Notes: generated by a model from the letters alone, not told the origin. Positions 18,165-26,670 are shown, counted from the stretch's first letter. The stretch: 64,000 bases of DNA from VRUE01 sp963717375 (GCA_963717375.1 OY970329.1:2480001-2544000); one strand, 5' to 3'. Translations and numbers: made by a program.

Positions 18165-18860
18165 ATGAGACTGCTTCGGACCGCCATATTTGCCCTGCTG
18201 CTTGCCGGCGCGCTCGCTTTTGCCTCTGGCGCAGGCGCGGCGTTGATCGGCGTCTACCGCAACAGCATGGAATCGAAGGCCCAGCTCGCCCAGGTCGTCA
18301 AGCTCTCCGGCAAGCGTTGCGGGCGCAGCGGCTCGGAAGGGGCCTTTCTGATCGTCGTCGGCAAAGAAACGAGGGAGTGCTCCTACCGCACGCCGGTGCT
18401 CGGCCGCGACCTCGAGATCGCCGCCACCGAGAGCCTGCTCAGCAAGACGCCGAAGCCGGTGCTGCGCTCGGCCTACCTCTCAGTGGATCTGCGCGCCGGC
18501 GGAGGCGCTCGCTACCAACTCGCCGTCTTCCCGCTGCAGCGCAAGGCGCAGCTTCGCAAGGTGCTCGCCGACGGCACGATCGAATACCTCGCGATCGCCA
18601 AGAACGTGGCGGGGATCGGTGGGGCTGACAAACCCAATCAGTTGCGACTTCAAGCCTTCAACGTCACCTCGGGTGACGCAAAGGGCAACTGTCAGCTGAT
18701 CGCTTTCATCGGTGGCCAACAGATCGCCGAAGCGACAGATGAAGGAGCCGGCGACCTCAGCGGTCGCGCGTCGGGCTTTTCGGTCGGCTCGACGAAGAGC
18801 GCCAAAGGGGCGCAGGCGAGCGTCGATGACGTTGTCGTGCGCGTTCCGAGCCCCTTCTAG
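18165..18860 (+). CDS. secreted protein of unknown function
   Basis: The product has 231 residues with a clear signal peptide (LLRTAIFALLLAGALAFASG, cleavage near AGAA). The mature part is a beta-rich domain: RCGRSGSEGAFLIVVGK, TECSYRTP-like RECSYRTPVLGRDLEIAA, a QLRLQAFNVTSG stretch and a C-terminal ASVDDVVVRVPSPF. The pattern recalls concanavalin-like or DUF1080-type lectin folds, but the match is weak. It diverges from ecm, and its TAG stop shares the CTAG palindrome with the stop of the convergent regulator. Function unknown. Confidence 0.7.
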   Translation: MRLLRTAIFALLLAGALAFASGAGAALIGVYRNSMESKAQLAQVVKLSGKRCGRSGSEGAFLIVVGKETRECSYRTPVLGRDLEIAATESLLSKTPKPVLRSAYLSVDLRAGGGARYQLAVFPLQRKAQLRKVLADGTIEYLAIAKNVAGIGGADKPNQLRLQAFNVTSGDAKGNCQLIAFIGGQQIAEATDEGAGDLSGRASGFSVGSTKSAKGAQASVDDVVVRVPSPF

Positions 18861-19123
18861 TCCTTCTCCAAGACCCCGTCCGCCACCCGGTAAATGTGTT
18901 CGATCGCGCCGCGGCGCTGCTGCGTTTCGACCAGCTCGATGCAGCCCAGTTTGCGCAGCACGCGGACGTGGTAAGCGACCCCGCGAACGTCGAGGCCGAG
19001 CTCAACGGCAATCGCCTTGGGGCTTGCGATGCCCTCCCCGATCAAGGCCAGGGCGCGCGCTCGCAGCGGGCTGGACAGGGCCTTGGCGAGGCGCTGGTCG
19101 ATCGAAATTGGACGCGGTGCCAT
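18857..19123 (-). CDS. ArsR-type winged-helix transcriptional regulator
   Basis: From ATG 19123 the product has 88 residues; the longer form to 19270 would start inside the AT-rich promoter region. SIDQRLAKALSSPLRARAL is the typical opening helix of ArsR-like proteins, followed by GIASPKAIAVELGLDVRGVA (recognition helix) and a wing ending with EHIYRVADGV. No metal-binding cysteine motif is present, so it is probably not a metal sensor. Convergent stops overlap with the secreted-protein gene. Inverted repeats at 19176-19209 just upstream may be its own operator and could also affect the divergent clpS-like gene. Confidence 0.75.
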   Translation of the reverse strand: MAPRPISIDQRLAKALSSPLRARALALIGEGIASPKAIAVELGLDVRGVAYHVRVLRKLGCIELVETQQRRGAIEHIYRVADGVLEKD

Positions 19124-19175
19124 CGCGATCCGAGCCTCCGTGTCAGTTGCGGGTTTCCTCGGGCAGTCTAAGGCA

Positions 19176-19209
19176 TAACTAATTTGAGTAGTTAAGTAGA
19201 CTTTAAAGT
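19176..19209. promoter_or_regulatory. AT-rich divergent promoter region with inverted repeats
   Basis: TAACTA (19176-19181) and TAGTTA (19189-19194) form a 7-base-spaced inverted repeat, and ACTTTAAAGT (19200-19209) is a perfect palindrome. The stretch is strikingly AT-rich in an otherwise GC-rich window and lies between the ArsR-type regulator and the clpS-like gene. It is a likely promoter/operator region. Binding by the regulator is inference. Confidence 0.45.
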
Positions 19210-19262
19210 TAGTAGGGGTCGTGGGGCAAGGGGCAGTGGACGATTGCCCGAGCGGGACAAAT

Positions 19263-19286
19263 CCCCGCATAACGCATAATGCGGGG
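19263..19286 (+). promoter_or_regulatory. hairpin covering the ribosome binding site of the clpS-like gene
   Basis: CCCCGCAT (19263-19270) pairs perfectly with ATGCGGGG (19279-19286) across an 8-base loop AACGCATA. The purine-rich GCGGGGA that would serve as ribosome binding site for ATG 19291 is the right arm. Translation of the downstream gene may depend on opening this stem. Confidence 0.5.
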
Positions 19287-19290
19287 AAGA

Positions 19291-19581
19291 ATGTCTACGA
19301 CGACGGTGGAGAGGCCCCGCATCGAAGGACCGGGCTCGGGGTTTGGTGGAGATTGGCGCGTGATCGTTCGCAACGACAACCACAACACCTTCGACCACGT
19401 CGCCGAGACGCTAGCGCGCGTGCTGCCGGGCGTCACCATCGACCAGGGCCACCGTTTTGCCGAGAGCATCGACAGCAAGGGGCAAGCGATCGTCTGGTCG
19501 GGGCAACGTGAGCCGGCCGAGCACTACTGGCAGCAACTCGAGGCGGCGGGCCTGACTATGGCGCCGCTCGAGCGCTCGTGA
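19291..19581 (+). CDS. clpS: ClpS-like protease adaptor
   Basis: ATG 19291 follows GGGGAAGA closely and gives 96 residues. WRVIVRNDNHNTFDHVAETL matches the opening strand and helix of ClpS (the N-D-x-x-x-x-x-F signature), then GHRFAESIDSKGQAIVWSG and AEHYWQQLEAAGLTMAPLE complete the small alpha/beta fold. ClpS delivers N-end-rule substrates to ClpAP or ClpCP. No clp protease gene is adjacent. Instead it overlaps by 4 bases the gene for a secreted sugar dehydrogenase, an unexpected partner. The canonical D-D acid pair is D-N here, so binding specificity may differ. Confidence 0.75.
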   Translation: MSTTTVERPRIEGPGSGFGGDWRVIVRNDNHNTFDHVAETLARVLPGVTIDQGHRFAESIDSKGQAIVWSGQREPAEHYWQQLEAAGLTMAPLERS

Positions 19582-22223
19582 GGGCGCCACGCAGCCTGCT
19601 GGCTGTCGCTGGCACGCTGTTCGGCATTTGGCTGATCCTGGCCCTGTTTGCCTCCTCAGCGCTGGCGGAGCCGGCACTGCCGACAGGGTTTCAGGACGAA
19701 GTGGTTTTCAGCGGTCTTGAACAGCCGACGAACTTCCGCTTTTCGCCGGACGGCCGGATCTTCGTTGCCGAGAAGTCCGGGAAAATCGTGGTTTATGACG
19801 GTCTCGAAGACACCAAACCAGACCTCTTCGCCGATATTCGCACCGAGGTCTACGACCATGCTGATCGCGGGCTGCTTGGCTTGGCCCTGGACCCTAACTT
19901 TCCGCAAACGCCGTATGTCTATGCGCTCTACACCTACGACCACGTGCTTGGCGAATCGGCGCCGGCTCCCCGGTGGGGTGAACCGAACCACAGTGGCGAC
20001 GAATGCAAAGAACCCCATGGCGCCGACGACTGTGTAGTGAGTGGCCGCCTGGTTCGGCTGACCGCGGACCCGAGCGAAAACCATGCTCTGCCTTCGGCCG
20101 CCGCCCCAGAAGAGAAAGTGCTTACAGAAGGGTGGTGCCAGCAGTTCTCCTCGCACTCGATCGGCGACCTGCAGTTCGGGCCCGAAGGTGCTCTCTACGC
20201 CAGCGGCGGCGATGGTGCCAGCTTCAATAACGTCGATTTCGGCCAGCTGGGCACGCCGCCGAACCCATGCGGGGACCCCCCGGGTCCCGCCGGTACGGCT
20301 CTGTCTCCACCCGGCGCCGAAGGCGGTTCACTGCGAGCCCAGAACCTGCACAACCTAAGCGGAAAGATTATCCGCGTCGATCCCGCAACCGGCAAAGCGT
20401 GGCCGGACAACCCCTTCGCGATCACCAGCCTTGACGAAAACACTCGGCGGATCGTCGCCTATGGATTCCGCAACCCGTTCCGCTTCGCAATCGATCCCGT
20501 TACAGGCGAGATCTACACCGGCAACGTTGGCTCCTATGAGATCGAGGAGATCGACCACTTCGCCCCCGCATTGAACACCGCCTACAACTCGGGTTGGCCC
20601 TGTTACGAGGGACCGGGCCGGCAGTTCGAGTTCAAGAACGAAGGACTCACGGTGTGCCAGAGCCTCTACGACTCCGAGCCTGGATCGACCTCGCCACCGC
20701 TCTTCTATTACAGCCACCGACAGTCGGTCGTGCCGGAAGACGAATGCCCGCTCGAATACGGCTCGGCGATCTCGGGCCTGTCTTTCTATGAGGGCGACAA
20801 CTTCCCGCCTAAATACAAAGGCGCGCTGTTCTTCGGCGATTCGGTCCGGGGCTGTGCTTGGGTGATGTTCCCTGGATCCGATGGTCGCCCGAATCCCGAG
20901 ACCACTGAACGATTCATGCGCGAGAGCCGGATCTACCCGGGGGTCGACATAGAGGAAGGGCCGGAAGGCAAGCTCTACTACGCCGACCTCTTCGGCGACG
21001 AAGAAGCCGGGCCCGGTGCGATCCACAGGATCTCCTACAACCCGGGTGCGCCGACGGCGCGGCTTACCGCGACCCCTCCGTACAAAGCTGATTTTCCGGT
21101 GGAAGTGGAATTTGACGCCTCGGAATCGACCGATCCCGAGGACGAAGCGCTCGAATACGACTGGGACCTCGATGGCAACGGGACCTTTGAGACGCATGGG
21201 GGAGCCGTCAAGACGCGCACCTATACAGAAAAAGAAATCGAAGAAAGCGAAGAAGAAGAGGAAGGAAGCCCGAATCGGGTGGTCGCCGTGCGAGTCAAAG
21301 ACGGGAAAGGCAACAAAAGCATCGCCCGGGTGACCGTCTACCCCGGGGACAGCCCGCCGTTGATGACCATCGACGCCCCGGACCCAAGCCGGACCTGGAG
21401 GGTCGGCGATCAGATCGATTTCGCTGGCACGGCCCTCGACTCCGAAGGGCACGATCTGCCCAGTCTCAACTTCTACTGGAGCATGCGGATCGCCCATTGC
21501 CCGATCGACCCGGAACACTGTCACAAGCACCCGCTGCAGACCTTCTCCGGAGTCGACGAAGGCAGCTTCCTCGCCCCGGAACACGACACGCCCTCATATC
21601 TTGAAATAACCCTGCGAGCCGCCGACGATCGCGGCTTGGCGGCAAGCAAGACGATTCAGATTCAGCCGCGAACGGTCGACCTTGGAATCCATTCCGACCC
21701 GGCCGGCATTCTGCTGACGGCCGGGCCGGGCTCTGGCTCAACACCGTTCTCGGTGACGGCAATCGAAGGTTCGACCGAGGCGCTTGCCGCACCTCCGACG
21801 GCGCAGCTCAACGGCAGGACGTACACCTGGCAAAGCTGGTCGGATGGCGGTGCCCGCACGCACTCGGTCATAGCCAACGAGTCGACCGACTACACCGCCC
21901 GCTACTCGGTTGTGCCTCTTCCGACCATGCCGATTGAGCCTCCGCCCACAATCAGGTCACCCGCTCCTCGGGTGCGGTTGAAGAGTCATCCGTCAAAGCG
22001 GACCCACAGTTCAACCGCGAGGCTTGTCTTCGAATCGAGCCAGGCGGCCGGCGGATTCAAATGCAAGCTCGACCACAGTGCCTTCAAGGGGTGCCGTTCT
22101 CCGCGGGTCTACAGACGTCTACGGCCGGGCGGTCACACCTTTATCGTCGTCGCGATGGGTCCCGGCGGCCAGGGCAGGCCAGTGGCGTTCAGTTGGACGG
22201 TTCTGTCGAAAAAACCGCGCTAG
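19578..22223 (+). CDS. secreted PQQ-type sugar dehydrogenase with PKD-like domain
   Basis: The GTG start overlaps the clpS-like stop. The 881-residue product has a signal peptide (GTLFGIWLILALFASSALA). A six-bladed beta-propeller of the glucose/sorbosone dehydrogenase family follows: FRFSPDGRIFVAEKSGKIVV, HADRGLLGLALDPNFPQTPY, FSSHSIGDLQFGPEGALYAS and IVAYGFRNPFRFAIDP. Around residues 495-570 a PKD-like domain appears (ALEYDWDLDGNGTFETHGG) with a Glu/Lys-rich insert (KEIEESEEEEEG). The C-terminus carries GGFKCKLDHSAFKGCRSPRV, an Ig-like repeat common in actinobacterial surface proteins. It probably oxidises aldoses outside the cell, if PQQ is available. Confidence 0.85.
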   Translation: MRAPRSLLAVAGTLFGIWLILALFASSALAEPALPTGFQDEVVFSGLEQPTNFRFSPDGRIFVAEKSGKIVVYDGLEDTKPDLFADIRTEVYDHADRGLLGLALDPNFPQTPYVYALYTYDHVLGESAPAPRWGEPNHSGDECKEPHGADDCVVSGRLVRLTADPSENHALPSAAAPEEKVLTEGWCQQFSSHSIGDLQFGPEGALYASGGDGASFNNVDFGQLGTPPNPCGDPPGPAGTALSPPGAEGGSLRAQNLHNLSGKIIRVDPATGKAWPDNPFAITSLDENTRRIVAYGFRNPFRFAIDPVTGEIYTGNVGSYEIEEIDHFAPALNTAYNSGWPCYEGPGRQFEFKNEGLTVCQSLYDSEPGSTSPPLFYYSHRQSVVPEDECPLEYGSAISGLSFYEGDNFPPKYKGALFFGDSVRGCAWVMFPGSDGRPNPETTERFMRESRIYPGVDIEEGPEGKLYYADLFGDEEAGPGAIHRISYNPGAPTARLTATPPYKADFPVEVEFDASESTDPEDEALEYDWDLDGNGTFETHGGAVKTRTYTEKEIEESEEEEEGSPNRVVAVRVKDGKGNKSIARVTVYPGDSPPLMTIDAPDPSRTWRVGDQIDFAGTALDSEGHDLPSLNFYWSMRIAHCPIDPEHCHKHPLQTFSGVDEGSFLAPEHDTPSYLEITLRAADDRGLAASKTIQIQPRTVDLGIHSDPAGILLTAGPGSGSTPFSVTAIEGSTEALAAPPTAQLNGRTYTWQSWSDGGARTHSVIANESTDYTARYSVVPLPTMPIEPPPTIRSPAPRVRLKSHPSKRTHSSTARLVFESSQAAGGFKCKLDHSAFKGCRSPRVYRRLRPGGHTFIVVAMGPGGQGRPVAFSWTVLSKKPR

Positions 22224-22234
22224 CCGCTGACCCG

Positions 22235-22528
22235 TTACTCCGCCGCTAGCAGGGTGTGCCAGGAGGGCAGCAGCGGCAGGTCGTAGAGGTCGATGACCGC
22301 GGTGCGGGCCGTCTCGATCTCCTCCGAGAACCAGTAGCGCTCGAAGTCGGAGCGGCTCTCCCAGACCGAGGTCTGGCGGAAGGCCAGTGGGTCGTCGTTG
22401 GAGCGGGTCAGCGACCAGCTCTTGGCCCCGAAGGCGGGCATCCGCGCCGCGGCGGTCTCCCAGACGTCAAGCCACCGGTCCGCCCGGAAGGGGGCGATGT
22501 GCCAGTCCAGTACGCATACCTCGCTCAT
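22235..22528 (-). CDS. small hypothetical protein coupled to ccr
   Basis: ATG 22528 overlaps the ccr TGA by one base (TGATG), so translation is coupled. The 97-residue product (SEVCVLDWHIAPFRADRWL to LPSWHTLLAAE) is rich in tryptophan and acidic residues. SWSLTRSNDDPLAFRQTSVW followed by ESRSDFERYWFSEEIETAR resembles dimeric alpha/beta-barrel proteins of the ABM or NIPSNAP type. A role accompanying Ccr is suggested by coupling only. Confidence 0.7.
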   Translation of the reverse strand: MSEVCVLDWHIAPFRADRWLDVWETAAARMPAFGAKSWSLTRSNDDPLAFRQTSVWESRSDFERYWFSEEIETARTAVIDLYDLPLLPSWHTLLAAE

Positions 22529-23790
22529 CAGGCTCCCACCTCCGCCCGGATCGCGCCCGGGCCACTCTCGTTCTTGCCGTCCTCCTCGGACTCGGCCCCG
22601 ACCAGGATCGCGATCTTGCCGAGGTGCTTGTTTTCGTGCAGCAGCTGGTGCGCCTCGGCGACTCCGTCGAAGCCCATCGTCTGCCAGATCACCGGGCGGA
22701 CCTTGCCCTCGGCCATTAGTTGGTTGGCCTTCATGCACTCGTAGGCGTTGGCGAAGTGCGAGCCGATGATCTGCTTCTGGCGCATCCAGAGGTAGCGCAC
22801 GTCGAAGTCGAGCTGGAAGCCCGAGGTGGCGCCGCAGATGACGACTTTGCCGAAGGGCTTGACGGTGTAGACCGAGGTCGGGAAGGTCGCCTGGCCGACG
22901 TGCTCGAAGACGATGTCGGGGGCGTCGCCGAGGATCTCCTTGACCCGCTTGGCAAAGCCCCTGGAAGCCTTGAAGCGCTCCTTGTCCTTGGCCGGGTCGG
23001 CGAGGTTCTCCGGCGTTCGCATCATCTCGCCGAACTCGCCGCGGTTGATGTAGTCGACGGCGCCGAGCTGCTTGATCAGCTCGCCCTTCTCCTCGGAGGA
23101 GACGACGCCGACCGCATTGGCGCCGGCCGCCTTGCAGAGCTGAACGGCGAAGACGCCGAGGCCGCCGGCCGCGCCCCAGATCAGCACGTTGTGGCCGGGC
23201 TGCAGCTTGCACTGGTCGATCAGCATCCGGTAAGCGGTGAAGTAGGTCAGCCCGTAGGAGGAGGCCTCGGCCCAGCTCATGTTCTGGGGGCGGGGGAGGA
23301 GCTGCTGCGCCTGCACCTTGGTGAACTGGGCGAAGGAGCCCCAGGTCGTCTCATAGCCCCAGATCTTCTGGCTGGGTGCGGCAAGCGGATCGAGCCCGTG
23401 CACCTCAACGTCCTCATAGGAAGCCTGGTTGCAGTGGACGACGACTTCGTCGCCGGGCTTCCAGCGGGTGACGCCCTCGCCGACCTTCCAGACGATCCCC
23501 GAAGCGTCGGAGCCGCCGATGTGGTGGCCGTACTCCGGGTGGTCGCCGTAGGGGAAGACCGAGACCGGCTTGCCCAGCGCCGCCCAGACGTTGTTGAAGT
23601 TGACTCCCGCGGCCATGACGCGGACGATCACCTCGAAGGCGCCGGGCTCCGGTACCTCGATCTGCTCGAGCTGGAAGGCGTCTTTGGGCTCGCCCTCACG
23701 CTCCTGACGAATTACCCAGGCTGCCATCGTCTCCGGCAGTTCGCCGGGCTCGACGTCCAACTTCGCAAGTGCGCTCGTGTCAACGGCCAA
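22528..23790 (-). CDS. ccr: crotonyl-CoA carboxylase/reductase
   Basis: The 420-residue enzyme starts at TTG 23790, chosen because GGAGGG lies about 5 bases upstream. It is a long-form MDR oxidoreductase with the hallmarks of Ccr: AAGVNFNNVWAALGKPVSVF, HIGGSDASGIVWKVGEGV, WGYETTWGSFAQFTKVQAQQ, the NADPH Rossmann motif WGAAGGLGVFAVQLCKAAGA, and SGFQLDFDVRYLWMRQKQII-type C-terminal residues. It reductively carboxylates crotonyl-CoA to ethylmalonyl-CoA, the committed step of the ethylmalonyl-CoA pathway, and may also make extender units for polyketides. The short gene at its 3' end is translationally coupled. Confidence 0.93.
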   Translation of the reverse strand: MAVDTSALAKLDVEPGELPETMAAWVIRQEREGEPKDAFQLEQIEVPEPGAFEVIVRVMAAGVNFNNVWAALGKPVSVFPYGDHPEYGHHIGGSDASGIVWKVGEGVTRWKPGDEVVVHCNQASYEDVEVHGLDPLAAPSQKIWGYETTWGSFAQFTKVQAQQLLPRPQNMSWAEASSYGLTYFTAYRMLIDQCKLQPGHNVLIWGAAGGLGVFAVQLCKAAGANAVGVVSSEEKGELIKQLGAVDYINRGEFGEMMRTPENLADPAKDKERFKASRGFAKRVKEILGDAPDIVFEHVGQATFPTSVYTVKPFGKVVICGATSGFQLDFDVRYLWMRQKQIIGSHFANAYECMKANQLMAEGKVRPVIWQTMGFDGVAEAHQLLHENKHLGKIAILVGAESEEDGKNESGPGAIRAEVGA

Positions 23791-23861
23791 CTGAACCCTC
23801 CGCGGTTACTCGTTTGATGACGGGCGGCGAATCCTAGTTCAGAGGACGATGCCGCCGCGCC

Positions 23862-25058
23862 TCAGGCCGCGTCGGCCTCGGCGCGCTCGTCGCGCATTTC
23901 GATCTCGGCTGGCTCTCGCAGCTCCGGGGCCGAAATCGCCCGCACCGCAATCTCAATCGGTGCCGGCTCGTCGATCTCCTTGCCCGCCGCTACGCCGAGA
24001 TCCTCGACCTTGCGCAGTTGCGGCAATAGCCGACCCTCAAGCGAGCCGACGGCGGAGTTGTAGGCGCCGGTCGCCGAGCCGAGCCGTTTGCCTACCGCGT
24101 TGAAGTCGCTGAGGAACTTGGCGAAGCGCGAGTGCAGGGTGCCGGCCGCGTCGGCGATCTCCGCTGCCTCGGCGACCATCCGCTCCTGGCGCCAACCCAG
24201 CTCCATCGTCCGCAGCAGGCCGATCAGCGAGGTCGGGCTGACGACCAGCACGTTGCGCTCCAGGGCGTAGTCGAAGAGGGTTGGGTCGGCGCCGAAGGCC
24301 GCGTGCAGGGCGGGCTCGTTGGGGACGAAGCAGATCACCAGGTCGGGCATCTCGCCCGGCTTGAACTGCCCTTGGTAGTCCTTCGAGCTGAGCGCGCGGA
24401 TGTGCTCCCGCGCCTGGCGGGCGTGCCGCTCCAGCTCGACCAGGCGCTGCGATTCGACCTCGGCCTCCTGGGCGTCGAGGAAGGCGTCGAGCGGCACCTT
24501 GGAGTCGGCGACGAAGCTGCGCCCCTCCGGCAGCAGGAAGCGGGCATCGGGCCGCAGCCGGCCGTCTTCGGTGTGGATCGTCTCCTGCAGCTCGAAGTCG
24601 ACGTGCTCGGTCATGCCGGCGATCTCAACGCAGCGGCGCAACTGCAGCTCGCCCCACTGGCCGCGGGTCTGCGGCTGGCGCAGGGCCTTCTTCAGGCCGG
24701 CGGTCTCGGTGTTCAGATTGCCGACCGTCTGGCCCATCTGCTCGAGCAGAGTGCGTGTCTGCAGGTCGGCCTCGCCGCGCCGGCGCACCTCGGCTTCGAT
24801 CTTCTCCTGGCCCTTGGCGATGCGCTCGGTCAGCGCCTTGATCTCTGCCTGGCGCTTGTCGAGCGTTGCCTCGGCGGCCTGGGTGTCGACCTTGCGCGAC
24901 TCCTCATTGACCCGCAGCAGGTCGGCGATCGCCTGCGAGGCCACCTCTTGAATCGCCGGCCCGGGATCGGCCGGAGCTTGCTGCTCGGGTCGCGAGGCGA
25001 CGACGTAGACGAGTGCCGCGACGAGCGCGAGCACAGCTATGGCGAGAACGATGGTCAC
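23862..25058 (-). CDS. rmuC: RmuC-family DNA recombination protein
   Basis: The 398-residue product has an N-terminal membrane helix (VLAIAVLALVAALVYVVAS), a coiled-coil region to about residue 115 and the RmuC nuclease-like domain. That domain includes RGQWGELQLRRCVEIAGMTE, RPDARFLLPEGRSFVADSKV, ICFVPNEPALHAAFGADP and NVLVVSPTSLIGLLRTMELG. RmuC limits rearrangements at inverted repeats in E. coli and has a PD-(D/E)xK-like fold. It is notable that this gene sits close to a cluster of long inverted-repeat elements, though a link is speculation. The C-terminal 40 residues are acidic and family-atypical. Confidence 0.9.
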   Translation of the reverse strand: MTIVLAIAVLALVAALVYVVASRPEQQAPADPGPAIQEVASQAIADLLRVNEESRKVDTQAAEATLDKRQAEIKALTERIAKGQEKIEAEVRRRGEADLQTRTLLEQMGQTVGNLNTETAGLKKALRQPQTRGQWGELQLRRCVEIAGMTEHVDFELQETIHTEDGRLRPDARFLLPEGRSFVADSKVPLDAFLDAQEAEVESQRLVELERHARQAREHIRALSSKDYQGQFKPGEMPDLVICFVPNEPALHAAFGADPTLFDYALERNVLVVSPTSLIGLLRTMELGWRQERMVAEAAEIADAAGTLHSRFAKFLSDFNAVGKRLGSATGAYNSAVGSLEGRLLPQLRKVEDLGVAAGKEIDEPAPIEIAVRAISAPELREPAEIEMRDERAEADAA

Positions 25059-25112
25059 TCAGCCGATGGTGACGAGCGGAGCAGACGGACAGAGGCGGTG
25101 AGAAAGCCGCTC

Positions 25113-25601
25113 TTAGGGCAGAAGCACGTCGTTCTGCGAGGAGCTGCGATATGAGCCGACAGCGAAGCGAACCGGCTTTGCGCCTGGGATTCCGGCCGCA
25201 CGGACCGTGTAGGCGCCGGTCGGCAGCGAGGCCTGGAACGTGCCGTTGCCGTTGGCCACGAGTGGGCCGGAAGTTGCATTTTTGGGCCCGTGCAGCACCA
25301 GCTTCGAGTTGGCGTCGGTCAGGTTGGCGGTGACGAAGACCACGTTCAGCGGAGCATTGGAGTGGATCTGCGGCTGGCCGGCATGCTGGTTCTGGGGGAT
25401 CTGCTGGCTCGGTTCCGGACCGACCGCGATCCGCGCCGGCTGCACGGTGATTGCCCGTGGGGTGAGCGTGACGCTGACCCGGGTCGGAGGCTGCGGGCGC
25501 GGTTCGTTGGGGTGTTCCTCGGAGCCGCAACCGATCGATGCCAACGTCAGCGCGCCGAGGGCGCACCCCAAAGCGACGACTCTGCCTCTCCCGCGACCCA
25601 T
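25113..25601 (-). CDS. putative lipoprotein, secreted
   Basis: The 162-residue product has a lipoprotein signal with lipobox LASIGC, so the cysteine at about residue 25 should be lipidated. A proline-rich linker follows (EEHPNEPRPQPPTRVSVTL), then a beta-sandwich-like region with NVVFVTANLTDANSKLVLHG and GTFQASLPTGAYTVRAAGIP, which resembles carboxypeptidase-regulatory-type or Ig-like folds. It lies 54 bases upstream of rmuC in the same direction. Function unknown. Confidence 0.75.
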   Translation of the reverse strand: MGRGRGRVVALGCALGALTLASIGCGSEEHPNEPRPQPPTRVSVTLTPRAITVQPARIAVGPEPSQQIPQNQHAGQPQIHSNAPLNVVFVTANLTDANSKLVLHGPKNATSGPLVANGNGTFQASLPTGAYTVRAAGIPGAKPVRFAVGSYRSSSQNDVLLP

Positions 25602-25612
25602 CGGGGCGGAAT

Positions 25613-26566
25613 CTAACCGAAGGGCAAGTCGACTACGCGAGCCGTAACGCCATCTTCACCTACGGCGAGCTCGGCGCCCGGCTCAGCCTCGCGGCGAAGG
25701 ATCGCCAGCGCGATCGGCCCATGGGCGGGGGAGACGCAGCTACCGCCGACCCTGCCGACCTCCTTCTCGCCGGCAAGCAGCGCCGCGCCGGGCGCCACTG
25801 GGGCGCTCAAGCGCAGGCCACGCAGGTGCCGGTTCGGCTTGCCGCGGTAGTGCAGGCGTGCGACCGTCTCCTGGCCGATGTAACAGCCCTTCTCGAAGTT
25901 GACCGCGGCCTCGACGATGCCGGCCTCGGCGGGCATCGTCAGGGGATCCATCTCGGCGCCGAAGCGCGGCGTCCCCGCCTCGATGCGGAGGATCTCGACT
26001 GCGTCGGCGCTGACCTCGATGGCGCCGGCCTCGGCGAGGGAGTGACGCAGGCGCTCGCTGTCGTCGGCACTGGCTATCAGGTCGATCCCGAGCGCGGTTC
26101 CCACTGCGAGGCACTCAGCACCGTCAACGGCGATCCCTTCATGGGCATGTTCGGGCAGCGGGGGGGCGCCGGAGAGCTCGGCGCTGCGAGGGCCGATCAG
26201 AGAGAGAAGCGCGCGCGCCTCCGTCACGTCCTCGACCTCGACCTCGCGGCCGACCTTGTACATCTCGAGGTGGCGACGGGCCACCGGCAGCGCCTCGGCC
26301 TCAGTATCGACCAAGATTTCATCGTCGGCCGTGCGCAGCACCCGCATATCGGCCTGCATGTGGCCCTTGCGATCGAGCAGCGCGGCGTAACAACCCTCCC
26401 CGACCTCAAGCGCCTCGATGTCGTTGGTGAGCTGTCCCTGTAGGTACTCGGCCGCTTCGGCGCCGCGAAGGATGAGCTTGCCCCGGTTCGAGCGATCAAG
26501 CAATCCGCACTCTTCGCGCAGTTGCCTGTATTGAGCGTCGAGCTCGACTGTCACGGCTTCGGGCAT
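25613..26566 (-). CDS. ygfZ: folate-binding YgfZ/GcvT-like protein
   Basis: The 317-residue protein has the GcvT fold: LLDRSNRGKLILRGAEAAEY, LQGQLTNDIEALEVGEGCYA and the family signature NFEKGCYIGQETVARLHYRG (K-G-C-Y-x-G-Q-E). The conserved cysteine is present, as needed in YgfZ/IBA57 proteins that assist folate-dependent repair or assembly of Fe-S proteins. Glycine-cleavage GcvT lacks this signature. It is read divergently from mntR, with a long hairpin element in between. Confidence 0.9.
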   Translation of the reverse strand: MPEAVTVELDAQYRQLREECGLLDRSNRGKLILRGAEAAEYLQGQLTNDIEALEVGEGCYAALLDRKGHMQADMRVLRTADDEILVDTEAEALPVARRHLEMYKVGREVEVEDVTEARALLSLIGPRSAELSGAPPLPEHAHEGIAVDGAECLAVGTALGIDLIASADDSERLRHSLAEAGAIEVSADAVEILRIEAGTPRFGAEMDPLTMPAEAGIVEAAVNFEKGCYIGQETVARLHYRGKPNRHLRGLRLSAPVAPGAALLAGEKEVGRVGGSCVSPAHGPIALAILRREAEPGAELAVGEDGVTARVVDLPFG

Positions 26567-26591
26567 AGGGCAATTCTAGGAAGCGACGGTT

Positions 26592-26660
26592 GTGGGCCTC
26601 TGGGATGACTCCGGCCGAGCCTCCCCGCTGTTGCTCGGGCGGGGTCATCCCAGAGGCCAC
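26592..26660. repeat. 69-base hairpin element, family I, intergenic copy
   Basis: Left arm 26592-26620 and right arm 26633-26660 are complementary over 28-29 bases, with a bulged G and two mismatches, around a 12-base loop. Read on the minus strand the loop is AACAGCGGGGAG. The copy inside cofE (35567-35635) has the same total length and the loop AAAGCGGGGAG but different arm sequences. It sits between divergent ygfZ and mntR. Confidence 0.8.
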
Positions 26661-26670
26661 CTCTTCCGTC

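Noticed and set aside
20355..21584. Minus-strand frame of 409 codons under the sugar dehydrogenase
   Set aside because: Antisense shadow. The propeller motifs are on the plus strand.
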